Assembly: GCA_017302105.1 (NCBI GenBank)
Contig: JAFLCS010000001.1
Location: 434,001-498,000, forward strand
DNA: 64,000 nt
Direction: 5' to 3'
From: Caulobacterales bacterium
Lineage (GTDB): Bacteria > Pseudomonadota > Alphaproteobacteria > Caulobacterales > Caulobacteraceae
A program made the translations under genes and the position numbers. This document shows positions 36,693 through 45,605 of the stretch, piece after piece. The first letter of the stretch is position 1; each line of letters begins with the position of its first letter. The notes under the pieces are model-generated. The model was given only the letters and a program-made list of their open reading frames with translations, had not been told where the DNA came from and did no database searches.

Positions 36693-38357
36693 ATGACCGA
36701 CCACGCCGCGCCGCCTCCGGCCGAAGGGCCGTCGCTCAAAACCGTCGTGGGCGCTTCAGCGGCCGGAACGGCCTTCGAGTGGTACGACTTTTTCATCTTC
36801 GGCTCGCTGGCCGGCGTCATCGCTCAGCACTTCTACGCGGAGGTCGGGGCGGCGACCGGCTATATTCTGGCCCTGATCACTTTCGGGGTCGGGTTTGTGG
36901 TGCGTCCGCTTGGGGCATTGGTGTTCGGCTGGTTCGGAGACCGGACAGGCCGCAAGACGACCTTCCTGGTGACCATCACCCTGATGGGTCTGGCGACGGT
37001 GGCCATCGGTCTGTTGCCGACCTTTGAACAGGCCGGGGTGATCGCGCCGATCCTGCTGATCGCCATGCGGGTGATCCAGGGCTTTGCCCTGGGTGGCGAG
37101 TACGGCGGGGCTGCCATCTATGTCGCCGAGCACGCGCCGGCGAAGCAGCGGGGCTATCTGACCGGCTGGATCCAGACGACGGCGGCCCTGGGACTGATCG
37201 GGGCGTTGGGGGTGATCCTGATCACCCGCATGGTTGTGGGCAACGCGGCGTTTGCCGAGTGGGGCTGGCGCATTCCATTCCTGATTTCGGCGTTCCTGCT
37301 GGCCATCTCGCTGTGGATCCGTCTGAAACTGAACGAGAGCCCGGCCTATCAGCGCATGGAGGCCGAGAGCCACGCCCCGCGCGCGCCCTATCGTGAAGCC
37401 TTCGGCACCTGGAAGAACCTCAAGGTCGTCTTGCTGGCCCTGGTCGGAATCATGTTCGCGCAAGGGGCGGTCTGGTACTGCGGCTACTTCTACAGCCGCT
37501 TCTTCATGGAGCGGTTCCTCAAGATCGAGGTGGCCACGGTCGATACTCTGATCCTCGGAATTACCGTCGTCTCGGCCTTTCTCTATGTCTTCTTCGGCTG
37601 GCTGTCGGACAGGGTGGGGCGAAAGCCCGTCATGCTGGGCGGAATGCTTCTGATGCTGGTGGCGGTGTTCCCCGGCTTTCACCTGATGACCCAGGCGGGG
37701 AACCCGGCCCTGGCCCAGGCCCAGGCCCAGTCGCCGGTGACGGTGGTTGCGGATCCGGCCACCTGTTCGGTCCAGTTCGACCCGGTCGGGCGTGCGGCCT
37801 TTGCGACCTCCTGCGACATCGCCAAGAGCGTCTTGACCAATGCCGGTGTCTCCTATGCCAATCAGGCCGCGCCGACCGGTTCCGTGGCACAGGTCCGCAT
37901 TGGTGACATCGTGGTCCCCTCGGTCGAAGGAGCGGGGCTGTCGGCCGAGGCGCTGGCGACAGCGCGCGCCGACGTCCAGACCGCGATCAATGCGGCCCTG
38001 GCGGCGCATGGCTATCCCGCCCAGGCCGATCCGAGTCAGATCGACATGGCGATGGTGTTCGGGGTGCTGCTGATTTTCATCGTGGCGGCGACCGCGCTCT
38101 ATGGGCCGCAAGCTGCGGCCCTGGTTGAGCTGTTCCCGACCCGCATCCGCTATACGGCCATGAGTCTGCCCTACAACATCGGCACCGGCTGGGTCGGGGG
38201 TCTTTTGCCGGCGGCCAGCTTCGCCCTGGTGGCCTGGAAGGGCGATATCTATTTCGGCCTCTGGTACACGGTCGCCTTCACCCTGATCGCTCTGGTGACG
38301 GCCTTCTTCTTCCTGCCCGAGACGAAGGGCCGGGATCTGGATTCGATCGAGACCTGA
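36693..38357 (+). CDS. MFS transporter, metabolite:H+ symporter type, with large periplasmic insertion
   Basis: A 554-residue MHS-family (ProP/ShiA-like) carrier. GASAAGTAFEWYDFFIFGSL is the typical first segment and FGWFGDRTGRKTTF and FGWLSDRVGRKPVM are the two MFS loop signatures. Between the second signature helix and the next helix, about residues 331-449 form a hydrophilic insert with two cysteines (ADPATCSVQF and ATSCDIAK), absent from standard family members of about 430-450 residues. The helices resume with MVFGVLLIFIVAATALYGPQ. The insert should be periplasmic. Substrates of the family are organic acids and osmolytes; none can be named here. Confidence 0.87.
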   Translation: MTDHAAPPPAEGPSLKTVVGASAAGTAFEWYDFFIFGSLAGVIAQHFYAEVGAATGYILALITFGVGFVVRPLGALVFGWFGDRTGRKTTFLVTITLMGLATVAIGLLPTFEQAGVIAPILLIAMRVIQGFALGGEYGGAAIYVAEHAPAKQRGYLTGWIQTTAALGLIGALGVILITRMVVGNAAFAEWGWRIPFLISAFLLAISLWIRLKLNESPAYQRMEAESHAPRAPYREAFGTWKNLKVVLLALVGIMFAQGAVWYCGYFYSRFFMERFLKIEVATVDTLILGITVVSAFLYVFFGWLSDRVGRKPVMLGGMLLMLVAVFPGFHLMTQAGNPALAQAQAQSPVTVVADPATCSVQFDPVGRAAFATSCDIAKSVLTNAGVSYANQAAPTGSVAQVRIGDIVVPSVEGAGLSAEALATARADVQTAINAALAAHGYPAQADPSQIDMAMVFGVLLIFIVAATALYGPQAAALVELFPTRIRYTAMSLPYNIGTGWVGGLLPAASFALVAWKGDIYFGLWYTVAFTLIALVTAFFFLPETKGRDLDSIET

Positions 38358-38403
38358 GGGCAGGCGGCTTTCGTTTCGGGGGTGAAGGGCCTATCTGAGC
38401 GCC

Positions 38404-38967
38404 ATGTTCATCCAGACCGAAGCGACCCCGAATCCGAGGGTTCTGAAATTCCTGCCCGGTCGGCGCGTGGCCGAAGGCGGGGCGGTAGAGTTCCGTACGA
38501 TTGACGAGGCCGCCATCTCGCCACTGGGTGAGGGCCTGTTCCTGGTCGAGGGCGTCGAGGCCGTGTTCTTCGGCGACGACTTCATCAGCGTCACCCGCGC
38601 TGAGGCCGGCCCGTCGTGGGACGAGATCAAGCCGGGTGCCCTGGCGGCGATCATGGACCATTTCGTCTCGGGCCAGCCGCTACTGCGTGGCCAAGCGACC
38701 TCGGACCATGCCGACTACACCGGCGAGGCCGCCGAGATCGTCCGCGAGATCAAGGATGTTCTGGACAGCCGCGTGCGGCCCGCTGTGGCCCAGGACGGCG
38801 GTGACATCCTGTTTGACCGCTTTGAGCCGGAAACGGGCGTGCTGTGGCTGGTGCTGCGGGGAGCCTGCGCGGGCTGCCCGTCCGCCTCCGCGACCCTGAA
38901 GGCCGGGGTCGAGAACATGATGCGCCACTACGTTCCCGAGGTGACGCGCGTCGAGCAGGCTGCCTAG
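38404..38967 (+). CDS. NifU-like iron-sulphur scaffold protein (Nfu)
   Basis: A 187-residue protein with the alphaproteobacterial and mitochondrial Nfu layout. The N-terminal Nfu_N domain (MFIQTEATPNPRVLKFLPGR) is followed by a C-terminal NifU-like domain with GACAGCPSAS, whose Cys155 and Cys158 bind an Fe-S cluster. Nfu carries clusters to target enzymes such as lipoyl synthase and aconitase. tsaB begins 6 nt after the stop, then rimI and fur follow on the same strand, an arrangement I recall from related genomes. Linkage to fur fits a shared iron theme. Confidence 0.94.
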   Translation: MFIQTEATPNPRVLKFLPGRRVAEGGAVEFRTIDEAAISPLGEGLFLVEGVEAVFFGDDFISVTRAEAGPSWDEIKPGALAAIMDHFVSGQPLLRGQATSDHADYTGEAAEIVREIKDVLDSRVRPAVAQDGGDILFDRFEPETGVLWLVLRGACAGCPSASATLKAGVENMMRHYVPEVTRVEQAA

Positions 38968-38973
38968 GCCGCG

Positions 38974-39609
38974 ATGCGGATCCTGGCGATCGACACAGCA
39001 CTGGGCCTGTGTTCGGCGGCCGTCGTCGACGACGGGCGGGTGCTGGCGAGCCGGTCCGACCCCATGCAGCAGGGTCATCAGGAGCGGCTGGCCCCGCTGG
39101 TTAGCGAGGTGATGTCCGAGGCGGAACTGGCCTTTGCCGGCCTGGATCGGATTGCCGTGACGGTCGGTCCTGGCTCGTTTACGGGTCTGCGTGTCGGTCT
39201 GAGTTTCGCCAAGGGGCTCGGCGTGGCGCTGAACGTGCCGGTCGTCGGCCTCGACAGTCTGCTGGTCCTTGCGGCTTCGGCTCCGCGCTGCGGGGTCGGC
39301 CTGGCTCTGATCGACGCGCGGCGAGGACAGGCCTATGTGCGGCGGTTCGAGGGGGCTCGGGCCACCGGTCCGAGCGCGGCGTTGACCGTGCCGACGCTGG
39401 CGTCCAACCCTGCCCCGGACTGGGTTGCGGGTCCGGGCGTGGGCCTGGTCGCGGATATCTGGCCGGCGGCCCAGGTCGATGCGCGGCTTGCGGGTGATCC
39501 CGTTGCGCTGGCGCGGTTGGCCGTCGGCGTCGACCCGGCCGGGCATCTGCCCCAGCCCGTCTATCTGCGGGCACCGGACGCCAAACTGCCCGGCGGCATC
39601 GACCCATGA
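38974..39609 (+). CDS. tsaB: tRNA threonylcarbamoyladenosine biosynthesis protein TsaB
   Basis: A 211-residue ASKHA-fold protein starting MRILAIDTALGLCSAAV with the family's GPGSFTGLRVGLSFAKGL. TsaB has no catalytic metal site of its own; it dimerises with TsaD and, with TsaE, transfers threonylcarbamoyl to A37 of ANN-decoding tRNAs. The C-terminal half is the variable TsaB domain. It overlaps rimI by 4 nt (ATGA), indicating translational coupling, and that tsaB-rimI pairing is widespread. Confidence 0.95.
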   Translation: MRILAIDTALGLCSAAVVDDGRVLASRSDPMQQGHQERLAPLVSEVMSEAELAFAGLDRIAVTVGPGSFTGLRVGLSFAKGLGVALNVPVVGLDSLLVLAASAPRCGVGLALIDARRGQAYVRRFEGARATGPSAALTVPTLASNPAPDWVAGPGVGLVADIWPAAQVDARLAGDPVALARLAVGVDPAGHLPQPVYLRAPDAKLPGGIDP

Positions 39610-40016
39610 CCCCGGAGGCCCTGGCCGAGGTTCACGCATCCGCGTTCGATCCGCCCTGGGATGCGGCAACCTTCGCCACTCTTCTGGGCCAACCCGGTGT
39701 GCTGGCCCTGGGCGATGACGACGGCTTCATTCTCATTCGGGTCGTGCTGGACGAGGCCGAGATCCTCACCCTGGCGGTGCGGCCTGAGGCCCGGCGGCGT
39801 GGCCGGGGTCGCGGTCTGGTCGCGTCGGCCGGTCGCCTGGCCCGGTCGCTGGGGGCTGATCGCCTGTATCTGGAAGTGGCCCAGGACAACGGCGCGGCCC
39901 AGGCTCTCTATGTCGCGGGCGGCTTTGTCGAGGTTGGGCGGCGGCCTGGATATTACTCCCGCCCGACCGGCCCGGCGGTGGCGGCGCTGCTCCTGGCCCG
40001 AAACTTGGCGGACTGA
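39606..40016 (+). CDS. rimI: Ribosomal protein alanine N-acetyltransferase (RimI-like GNAT)
   Basis: A 136-residue GNAT acetyltransferase. The acetyl-CoA site is the LAVRPEARRRGRGRGLVASA loop (expected Q/RxxGxG/A pattern), and the C-terminus has LYVAGGFVEVGRRPGYYS as in RimI. RimI acetylates the N-terminus of ribosomal protein S18. The name rests on family plus the ATGA overlap with tsaB. The protein is slightly short at the N-terminus compared with E. coli RimI (148 residues). Confidence 0.88.
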   Translation: MTPEALAEVHASAFDPPWDAATFATLLGQPGVLALGDDDGFILIRVVLDEAEILTLAVRPEARRRGRGRGLVASAGRLARSLGADRLYLEVAQDNGAAQALYVAGGFVEVGRRPGYYSRPTGPAVAALLLARNLAD

Positions 40017-40052
40017 CTTTCCTCTGTCGCGTGGCGCGCCTATCTTGGTGCC

Positions 40053-40472
40053 ATGGACCGGATCGAGAAACTCTGCATCGAGCGCGGGATGCGCATGACC
40101 GAACAACGGCGGGTGATTGCCCGGGTGTTGTCGGAATCCATGGATCACCCCGATGTCGAAGAGCTGTACCGGCGTGCCTCGGCCCAGGACCCGCATATTT
40201 CGATCGCTACCGTCTATCGCACCGTGCGCCTGTTCGAAGAGGCCGGCGTGGTTGAGCGGCACGACTTCGGCGACGGCCGCAGCCGCTACGAGGAAGCCGG
40301 CGATGATCACCACGACCATCTGATCGACACCCGCTCGGGCGAGGTCGTGGAGTTTTTCGACGAAGAGATTGAAAAGATGAAAGAGGCGATCGCCGAACGC
40401 CTCGGTTACAAGCTGATTGGCCACAAGCTGGAGCTCTACGGCGTACCGCTGGACAAGATCGACAAGGCCTGA
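40053..40472 (+). CDS. fur: Ferric uptake regulator, Fur family
   Basis: A 139-residue Fur protein. The winged helix (about residues 1-80) has RMTEQRRVIARVLSES and ISIATVYRTVRLFEEAGVVE. The metal-sensing site is DDHHDHLID followed by the dimerisation domain. The two CxxC structural-zinc motifs of E. coli Fur are absent (the place is occupied by LIDTRSGEVVEF), which is normal for alphaproteobacterial Fur. It represses iron-uptake genes when iron is plentiful. No clear Fur box was seen in the 36 nt before it. nfu, an Fe-S scaffold gene, lies upstream on the same strand. Confidence 0.93.
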   Translation: MDRIEKLCIERGMRMTEQRRVIARVLSESMDHPDVEELYRRASAQDPHISIATVYRTVRLFEEAGVVERHDFGDGRSRYEEAGDDHHDHLIDTRSGEVVEFFDEEIEKMKEAIAERLGYKLIGHKLELYGVPLDKIDKA

Positions 40473-40541
40473 CCGCCTTCGGGCTTGCCTAAACCCCCTG
40501 AATCCGCTCGATTGCCCGGCCAATTACCGGGAGGATGAGGC

Positions 40542-42257
40542 GTGACGGATGTGACCCCGACGGCGGGCGGCGGAAAGACCATATTCGGTCATCCGCGTGG
40601 ATTGGTGGTGCTGTTCTTTGCCGAGATGTGGGAGCGTTTCTCCTACTACGGCATGAGGGCCCTGCTGGTCCTGTTCCTGGTCCAGCATTTCCTCATGAGC
40701 CAGGACGAGGCGGCCCAGACCTACGCCGCCTACGCCGCCCTGGTCTATCTGCTGCCGATCGTCGGCGGCGTCATCGCCGACCGCTGGCTGGGTGCCCGCA
40801 AGGCTGTGACCATCGGGGCACTGTTGCTGGTGGCGGGCCATTTCGCCATGGCCTTCGAGGGATCTGGCGGCCAGCAATTCATCACCGTCGCCGGTCAGGA
40901 ATATCAGGTGGAAACGGTCGGCCGCGATTCCGACCGGACGCAGTATGCGGTCAGCGCGGATGGTGAGCGCACGCCGATTGCCTTCACGACGGAGGGACTC
41001 GTTCGGGATCCGGCACTGACCTCGACGCTGCCGGCGGTGACGCCCCAGGATCAGGTCCAGCAGCGCGTCGTGCGTGATCTGTCCGGAGAGCGGACCGTGC
41101 TTCTGGCCATGGCCCTGATCGTGGTCGGGGTCGGCTTCCTGAAGGCCAATATCTCCAACGTCGTCGGGGCCCTCTATGCCCAGGGCGACACGCGACGCGA
41201 TGCCGGCTTCACCTGGTTCTATGTCGGGGTCAATCTCGGCTCGGTCCTGGCCAAGATCCTGTGCGGCTGGATCGGCCTGACCTACGGCTGGGCCTATGGC
41301 TTCGGTCTGGCCGGGATCGGGATGTTGCTCGGCCTGATCGTCTTTCAGGTCGGTCAGCCCTGGCTCGAGGGCAAGGCCGGGCCTCCGCCCGAGATGGAAG
41401 GCAAGCGCGGCCTGTTCGGCATTCCCTTCGGCGCGCTGTTCCTGATCGGCGGCGTCATTGCGGTCATCCCGACCTGGATGCTGCTTCAGCGCCACGAGTT
41501 GGTCGAGAAGGGATTGACCATTCTGGCCCCCGCCATCTTCCTCGGGATGCTGATCTGGACGACGGTTTTCCTGAAGGGCGAGACGCGCAGCCGCATGGCC
41601 GCAGCCCTGATCCTGACCATCTTCTCGGTGCTGTTCTGGATGCTCTTCGAGCAGGCCGGATCGTCCCTGACCCTGATGGCCCAGAACTCCGTGCATATGC
41701 CGAGCTTCCTGAATGCGGCCCAGTCCAACCTCGTCAATCCGTTGATGATCGTGCTGCTGGGGCCGTTGTTCGCGATCCTCTGGCAGGTGCTGGCGGCCCG
41801 CAATGCTGAACCGTCGACGCCGCTGAAGTTTTCGATGGCCCTGGTTATCATGGGGCTGAGCTTCGTCATGCTGGCCTGGGCGACGCGCACCCAGCACGAC
41901 GAGCTGTTCAAGATCGCCTTCTTCTGGCTGGCCCTGACCTATGTGATCCACACCATCGCCGAGCTGCTGATCTCGCCGATCGGCCTGTCGATGATCACCA
42001 AACTGTCCGCGCCCAAGGTGGTCGGACTGATGATGGGGGTCTGGTTCCTGTCGTCATCGCTGGCGCACGCCCTGGCGGGTCTGGTGGCCGGCATGACTTC
42101 CACCGAGACGGTCGGTGGGGTTGTCACCAATCCGGCGCAGGCCCTGGCCACCTACGGCGAGGTCTATAACATCTTCGGCTGGGTCGCGGTCGGGGTCGGG
42201 GCCGTGCTGCTGCTGGCCTCGCCGATCCTCAAGCGGATGATGGCCGGGGTGAAATAG
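40542..42257 (+). CDS. POT family proton-dependent oligopeptide transporter with TM3-TM4 insertion
   Basis: A 571-residue peptide transporter starting at GTG 40542 (GGGAGG just upstream). FAEMWERFSYYGMRALLVLF contains the ExxERFxYY motif of helix 1 that couples proton and peptide binding. Helices 4-6 carry GVGFLKANISNVVGALY and TWFYVGVNLGSVLA, and the C-terminal bundle includes FAILWQVLAARN. About residues 107-180 (EYQVETVGRDSDRTQYAVSA and following) form a hydrophilic insertion between helices 3 and 4 that would sit in the periplasm and is missing in typical family members. It imports di- and tripeptides. Confidence 0.92.
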   Translation: MTDVTPTAGGGKTIFGHPRGLVVLFFAEMWERFSYYGMRALLVLFLVQHFLMSQDEAAQTYAAYAALVYLLPIVGGVIADRWLGARKAVTIGALLLVAGHFAMAFEGSGGQQFITVAGQEYQVETVGRDSDRTQYAVSADGERTPIAFTTEGLVRDPALTSTLPAVTPQDQVQQRVVRDLSGERTVLLAMALIVVGVGFLKANISNVVGALYAQGDTRRDAGFTWFYVGVNLGSVLAKILCGWIGLTYGWAYGFGLAGIGMLLGLIVFQVGQPWLEGKAGPPPEMEGKRGLFGIPFGALFLIGGVIAVIPTWMLLQRHELVEKGLTILAPAIFLGMLIWTTVFLKGETRSRMAAALILTIFSVLFWMLFEQAGSSLTLMAQNSVHMPSFLNAAQSNLVNPLMIVLLGPLFAILWQVLAARNAEPSTPLKFSMALVIMGLSFVMLAWATRTQHDELFKIAFFWLALTYVIHTIAELLISPIGLSMITKLSAPKVVGLMMGVWFLSSSLAHALAGLVAGMTSTETVGGVVTNPAQALATYGEVYNIFGWVAVGVGAVLLLASPILKRMMAGVK

Positions 42258-42288
42258 GCCCCGGCCGCTCCGGCGGTCGTGTGTCGCC

Positions 42289-42996
42289 TCAGTCGTCGTG
42301 GGGGGTGATGGAGAAGCCGTGCAGGCTCTTGTCGCCCTTCAGGCGTTCGATCAGGGCGCCGATCTGGAGCGGCGACTGGCCCTTCACCTTGAGCGTCTGG
42401 TCATGCCAGCGGTCACCGTCTGAAATCTCGTGGCCGATGCGCAGGGTCTTGAGCCCGAACTCGGCCATCAGGGCGCGCAGGGCCGGCTCGTCCGGGGCCG
42501 CCTTGCCGATCCAGCGCATCTCGATGTCGACCGTCGAAACCTGAGGCAGGCGGGCATCCACCAGCCGCAAGACAGCCAGCACCGACAGGGTGGCGAGGGC
42601 GGCCAGCAGCGCCAGCTCCAGCATCCCGACGCCGAACAGCACCCCGACCGCCGAGGTGATCCACAGCGACGCCGCCGTGGTCAGGCCGTGGACCGAAAAG
42701 CCCTTACGGAAAATCACACCGGCACAGAGAAAACCGATGCCGGTCAGGATGCCGTGGGCCATCCGCGTCGGGTCGATGACGATGGTCTGGTCCGGCAGGG
42801 GAACGAAAGCCCAATTGGCCTGATGCATGGCTGACAGCATCAAGATGCACGAGGCCAGCGCCACCAGGATGTGGGTGCGAAAACCGGCCGGATGGCCGTG
42901 ATAGGTGCGCTCAGCCCCGATCAGACCGCCGGTGATCATCGCCCCCGCGATAGGCCAGGCGAAGGGCCAGATGAGGTTTGGATCAATCACGCGCAA
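42289..42996 (-). CDS. MgtC/SapB family membrane protein
   Basis: A 235-residue protein. The N-terminal half has four to five helices with GGLIGAERTYHGHPAGFRTH, the MgtC core signature, and GILTGIGFLCAGVIFRKGFS. The soluble C-terminal half (about 150-235) resembles an ACT-like regulatory domain. MgtC proteins support growth in low Mg2+ and inside host cells, in part by inhibiting F-ATPase; SapB-type homologues are widespread in free-living bacteria. It is transcribed convergently with the peptide transporter. A family 1 repeat lies upstream, in the direction of its promoter. Confidence 0.9.
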   Translation of the reverse strand: MRVIDPNLIWPFAWPIAGAMITGGLIGAERTYHGHPAGFRTHILVALASCILMLSAMHQANWAFVPLPDQTIVIDPTRMAHGILTGIGFLCAGVIFRKGFSVHGLTTAASLWITSAVGVLFGVGMLELALLAALATLSVLAVLRLVDARLPQVSTVDIEMRWIGKAAPDEPALRALMAEFGLKTLRIGHEISDGDRWHDQTLKVKGQSPLQIGALIERLKGDKSLHGFSITPHDD

Positions 42997-43069
42997 ACGC
43001 TCCTTAGACAGACGAACCGTCTAGCTAGGACTGATTTGCAGGGGTCGCCAAGTCAGGTGCTGAACAGAT

Positions 43070-43173
43070 CTCGCTACCCCGGACGTGTTCCGGGGCTCAT
43101 AGCCGCCGGCGGCGGCGACCAATCTGCGATCAGAGCGGTTAGGGGTCGCCGGGATAGACCCGGCGATGACGAG
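43070..43173. repeat. Dispersed intergenic repeat, family 1, copy B
   Basis: The reverse complement of this 104-bp block begins CTCGTCATCGCCGGGTCTAT and continues CCCGGCGACCCCTAACCGCT, then has GCGGCTATGAGCCCCGGAAC and a closing CCGGGG. It can be aligned along its full length with copy A at 15672-15776, with a few substitutions and indels. It occupies the gap between the MgtC gene and the repeat-protein gene. Confidence 0.75.
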
Positions 43174-43218
43174 AAAGAGAAGCGGCCCGTCGTGCGCGGT
43201 CCACTCGACCCAACGCGA

Positions 43219-43593
43219 TCACGCGTCGGTGGGAAGCCGGGCCTCGGGATCCTCGGCGACCAGCTCGGCCAGGGCTCGATAGGCCTCGGCCGTGGCGGGC
43301 AGGTCCTCGCCGGTTTCGGGGTTCTGCTGGAAGACGTTCTCGAAGAACTCGGCTGCGTCGGACAACAGTCGCATCGCCAGGTCCGCGACCGTCGGGGGCG
43401 GATCCAGATCCTCGACGTCGAGACGGCTGAAAGGATCGGTTTCCACAGCCTGCGCGACCTGGCGATAGACCTCGGCATTGTCGCGCATCATCGTGCTCAG
43501 CGAAGGGTTCTGTTCAGCCACGGTGTCAAAGAAGTCCGCCGCGCTGCGCAGGAGCTGTCCGGCCAGGACGGTGACGCGCACGCCATCGGTCAT
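43219..43593 (-). CDS. Acidic two-repeat protein of unknown function
   Basis: A 124-residue acidic protein made of two homologous units: LLRSAADFFDTVAEQNPSLS with EVYRQVAQAVETDPFSRL, and LLSDAAEFFENVFQQNPETG with EAYRALAELVAEDPEARL. The units start about 60 residues apart and are probably helical hairpins; between them is a DPPP turn. I do not recognise the family. Its ATG overlaps the hemerythrin stop codon (ATGA), and the hemerythrin gene overlaps mnmA, so all three are read as one unit. A function linked to the hemerythrin protein is plausible. Confidence 0.75.
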   Translation of the reverse strand: MTDGVRVTVLAGQLLRSAADFFDTVAEQNPSLSTMMRDNAEVYRQVAQAVETDPFSRLDVEDLDPPPTVADLAMRLLSDAAEFFENVFQQNPETGEDLPATAEAYRALAELVAEDPEARLPTDA

Positions 43594-44141
43594 CCGCGCT
43601 CACCGTGCAGGGCCAGAAGCGGAATGACGATTTCTTCCTCGTCGTCGAGATGGCGCGCCAGGGCCGGTCCGGCCAGGCCAAGGACCTGGTTCAGTCGGCC
43701 CAATTCATCGAAGCCGCCCGCTCCGGTCGTGATGGCCTGATGGAAGGCCAGACCCGCGCCATGCAGGGCCTCCAGATGCCCATGGATGGTGTCGTGGTCG
43801 CGGTCGAGCAGATCCAGCCCCTCGGCCACGCGCGGTTCGGCCCGGCGGAAGGCGGGGAAATAGTGGCCGGTCTCGACCCGGTGGTGGCCGTCCAGGTGTC
43901 CAAGAAAGCCGTTCAGCGTCCGGACCAGCGGCGGATGTACCGACCGTGGGTCGAGCGCGCCTTCACCAATCAGCCGGATGAGAGTCGCCTGCTGACGGCG
44001 GAAGCCCTCGTGCATCTGGAGCCAGAAACGGGCCGTTTCAGGCAGGGTCGGGTCCGACCAGGTTTCGCGCGGGCGTTCGGCCAGAAGGCAGAGCATCTCG
44101 CCGGGCAGGCCCGAGCGGGCGTGAAGCGCCAGATCAGACAA
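43590..44141 (-). CDS. Hemerythrin-like domain protein
   Basis: A 183-residue four-helix protein with a hemerythrin-type histidine pattern: [48 protein letters not shown] and [15 protein letters not shown]. The H, HxxxE and HxxxD spacing suggests a non-haem diiron site that could bind O2 or respond to NO or peroxide. Prokaryotic members are varied in role. It overlaps mnmA by 8 nt upstream and the two-repeat gene by 4 nt downstream. That arrangement couples its expression to tRNA thiolation, which may be merely genomic. Confidence 0.85.
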   Translation of the reverse strand: MSDLALHARSGLPGEMLCLLAERPRETWSDPTLPETARFWLQMHEGFRRQQATLIRLIGEGALDPRSVHPPLVRTLNGFLGHLDGHHRVETGHYFPAFRRAEPRVAEGLDLLDRDHDTIHGHLEALHGAGLAFHQAITTGAGGFDELGRLNQVLGLAGPALARHLDDEEEIVIPLLALHGERG

Positions 44142-45345
44142 GAGCCGTTGTCTCCGCGATGAAGCCGCCGCCGAGCAGGCGATCAGGGTCGGCGGGGTCG
44201 TACAGGGCGCAGGCCTGACCGGGCGCGACGCCTTCCTCGCCCTGGTCGAAGATGACCGAGACGACGCCGTCCGCCAACGTCAGACGCGCCGTCGACGGCG
44301 GCCGGGTCGAGCGCACGCGCGCCAGCACCGGCTGACCCTGGGCAGCGGCGGTCGTGATGTCCGGCTGGTCGCCCAGCCAGTTGGTCTCTTCCAGGGTCAG
44401 GGCAGCGGTCAGCAGCGCCTCACGCGGGCCGACGACGACCTGGCGCGTTTCAGGCTCAAGCCGGACCACGAACAGCGGCTCGCCCACCGCGATGTTCAGG
44501 CCGCGCCTCTGGCCGATAGTGTAGCCGGTGATGCCGGTGTGCTCGCCCAGCACCCGCCCGTCCATGTGTACGATCTGGCCGGGATCACGGCCCTGCGGGC
44601 GCAGTTTGTCGATCAGGGTGCGATAGTCGCCCGACGGCACGAAACAAATGTCCTGGCTGTCCGGCTTGGCGGCGATGCGCAGACCCAGCTCGGCCGCGAC
44701 ACCGCGCACCTGGGGCTTTTCCAGATCGGCCAGCGGAAAGCGCAGATAGTCCAGCTGCTGCGGCGTGGTGGCGAACAGGAAGTAGGACTGGTCGCGCGAG
44801 GGGTCGATGGCCTTGCGCATCTGGGCCTGGCCGTCCGGTCCGACCGCGCGGCGCACATAGTGACCGGTGGCCATGGCCTCGGCGCCCAGGTCGCGGGCCA
44901 CGTCCAAGAGGTCGCGGAACTTGACCGTCTGGTTGCAGCGGATGCACGGCACTGGCGTGCGGCCCATCAGATAGCTGTCGGCGAACTGGTCGATGACCGC
45001 GTCGCGAAAGCGGCTTTCGTAGTCCAGCACATAGTGGGGGATGCCCAGGGTCTCGGCCGCCAGCCGGGCGTCGTGGATGTCCTGACCGGCGCAGCAGGCG
45101 CCCTTCTTGGCTAGGGCCTGGCCATGGTCATAGAGCTGTAGAGTGACGCCCACGACGTCATAGCCGGCCTTGTGCAGCAGGGCCGCCACCACGGTGGAAT
45201 CGACCCCGCCGGACATGGCCGCCACCACCCGCGCGCCGACCGGCAGGCCCACCGCCGCGCGCGCAGCCGCAATCGCCCCGTCCAGATCGCCATCGGCGAG
45301 CGGGGTGATGTCGGGGATCGGGCAAGACGTTTCCGTCAGGGTCAT
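44134..45345 (-). CDS. mnmA: tRNA-specific 2-thiouridylase MnmA
   Basis: About 403 residues. It has the PP-loop [13 protein letters not shown], the catalytic pair in [14 protein letters not shown] and [10 protein letters not shown], and the ATGHYVRR tRNA-binding segment. MnmA uses ATP and a sulphur relay to make 2-thiouridine at U34 of Lys, Glu and Gln tRNAs. The start at 45345 ([12 protein letters not shown]) is more likely than the ATG at 45357 four codons upstream; both are weakly supported. Length is slightly above the usual 360-380 because of a longer N-terminus and C-terminus, as in other alphaproteobacteria. Confidence 0.95.
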   Translation of the reverse strand: MTLTETSCPIPDITPLADGDLDGAIAAARAAVGLPVGARVVAAMSGGVDSTVVAALLHKAGYDVVGVTLQLYDHGQALAKKGACCAGQDIHDARLAAETLGIPHYVLDYESRFRDAVIDQFADSYLMGRTPVPCIRCNQTVKFRDLLDVARDLGAEAMATGHYVRRAVGPDGQAQMRKAIDPSRDQSYFLFATTPQQLDYLRFPLADLEKPQVRGVAAELGLRIAAKPDSQDICFVPSGDYRTLIDKLRPQGRDPGQIVHMDGRVLGEHTGITGYTIGQRRGLNIAVGEPLFVVRLEPETRQVVVGPREALLTAALTLEETNWLGDQPDITTAAAQGQPVLARVRSTRPPSTARLTLADGVVSVIFDQGEEGVAPGQACALYDPADPDRLLGGGFIAETTALV

Positions 45346-45383
45346 GGAGCCGCACATAGTGCATCCCCATGGAATTTTCGAGG

Positions 45384-45605
45384 CTACCGCGGCGGTCTAG
45401 ACTTCCAGAGCAGTATTGAGCCGCCGCAGAGGCTCAAAACCGCAACAAGGGCTACCGCCACAAAGGCCGCCTTGAACGACGGGTCAATGAACGCCAAGGA
45501 ATCATTGAGAAGCCAGGTCACTAGGCGCGCTGTCGCCAGCGCACCCAGTAGAACCAGAGCAACCCCCGTTCCGAAGTACGCGCGCCGGGGCTTAAGAATG
45601 GTCAT
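45384..45605 (-). CDS. Small two-helix membrane protein
   Basis: A 73-residue protein with two hydrophobic segments (about 10-31, [20 protein letters not shown], and 44-66, [20 protein letters not shown]) and basic ends. The start overlaps the stop of the upstream exported-protein gene by 4 nt (ATGA), so they form an operon. The surrounding DNA is less GC-rich than the rest of the window. I recognise no family. Confidence 0.6.
   Translation of the reverse strand: MTILKPRRAYFGTGVALVLLGALATARLVTWLLNDSLAFIDPSFKAAFVAVALVAVLSLCGGSILLWKSRPPR

Noticed and set aside
42230..42288. Terminator between the POT transporter and mgtC-like gene
   Set aside because: Only a 4-bp CCGC/GCGG stem without a T-run is present, too weak to call.
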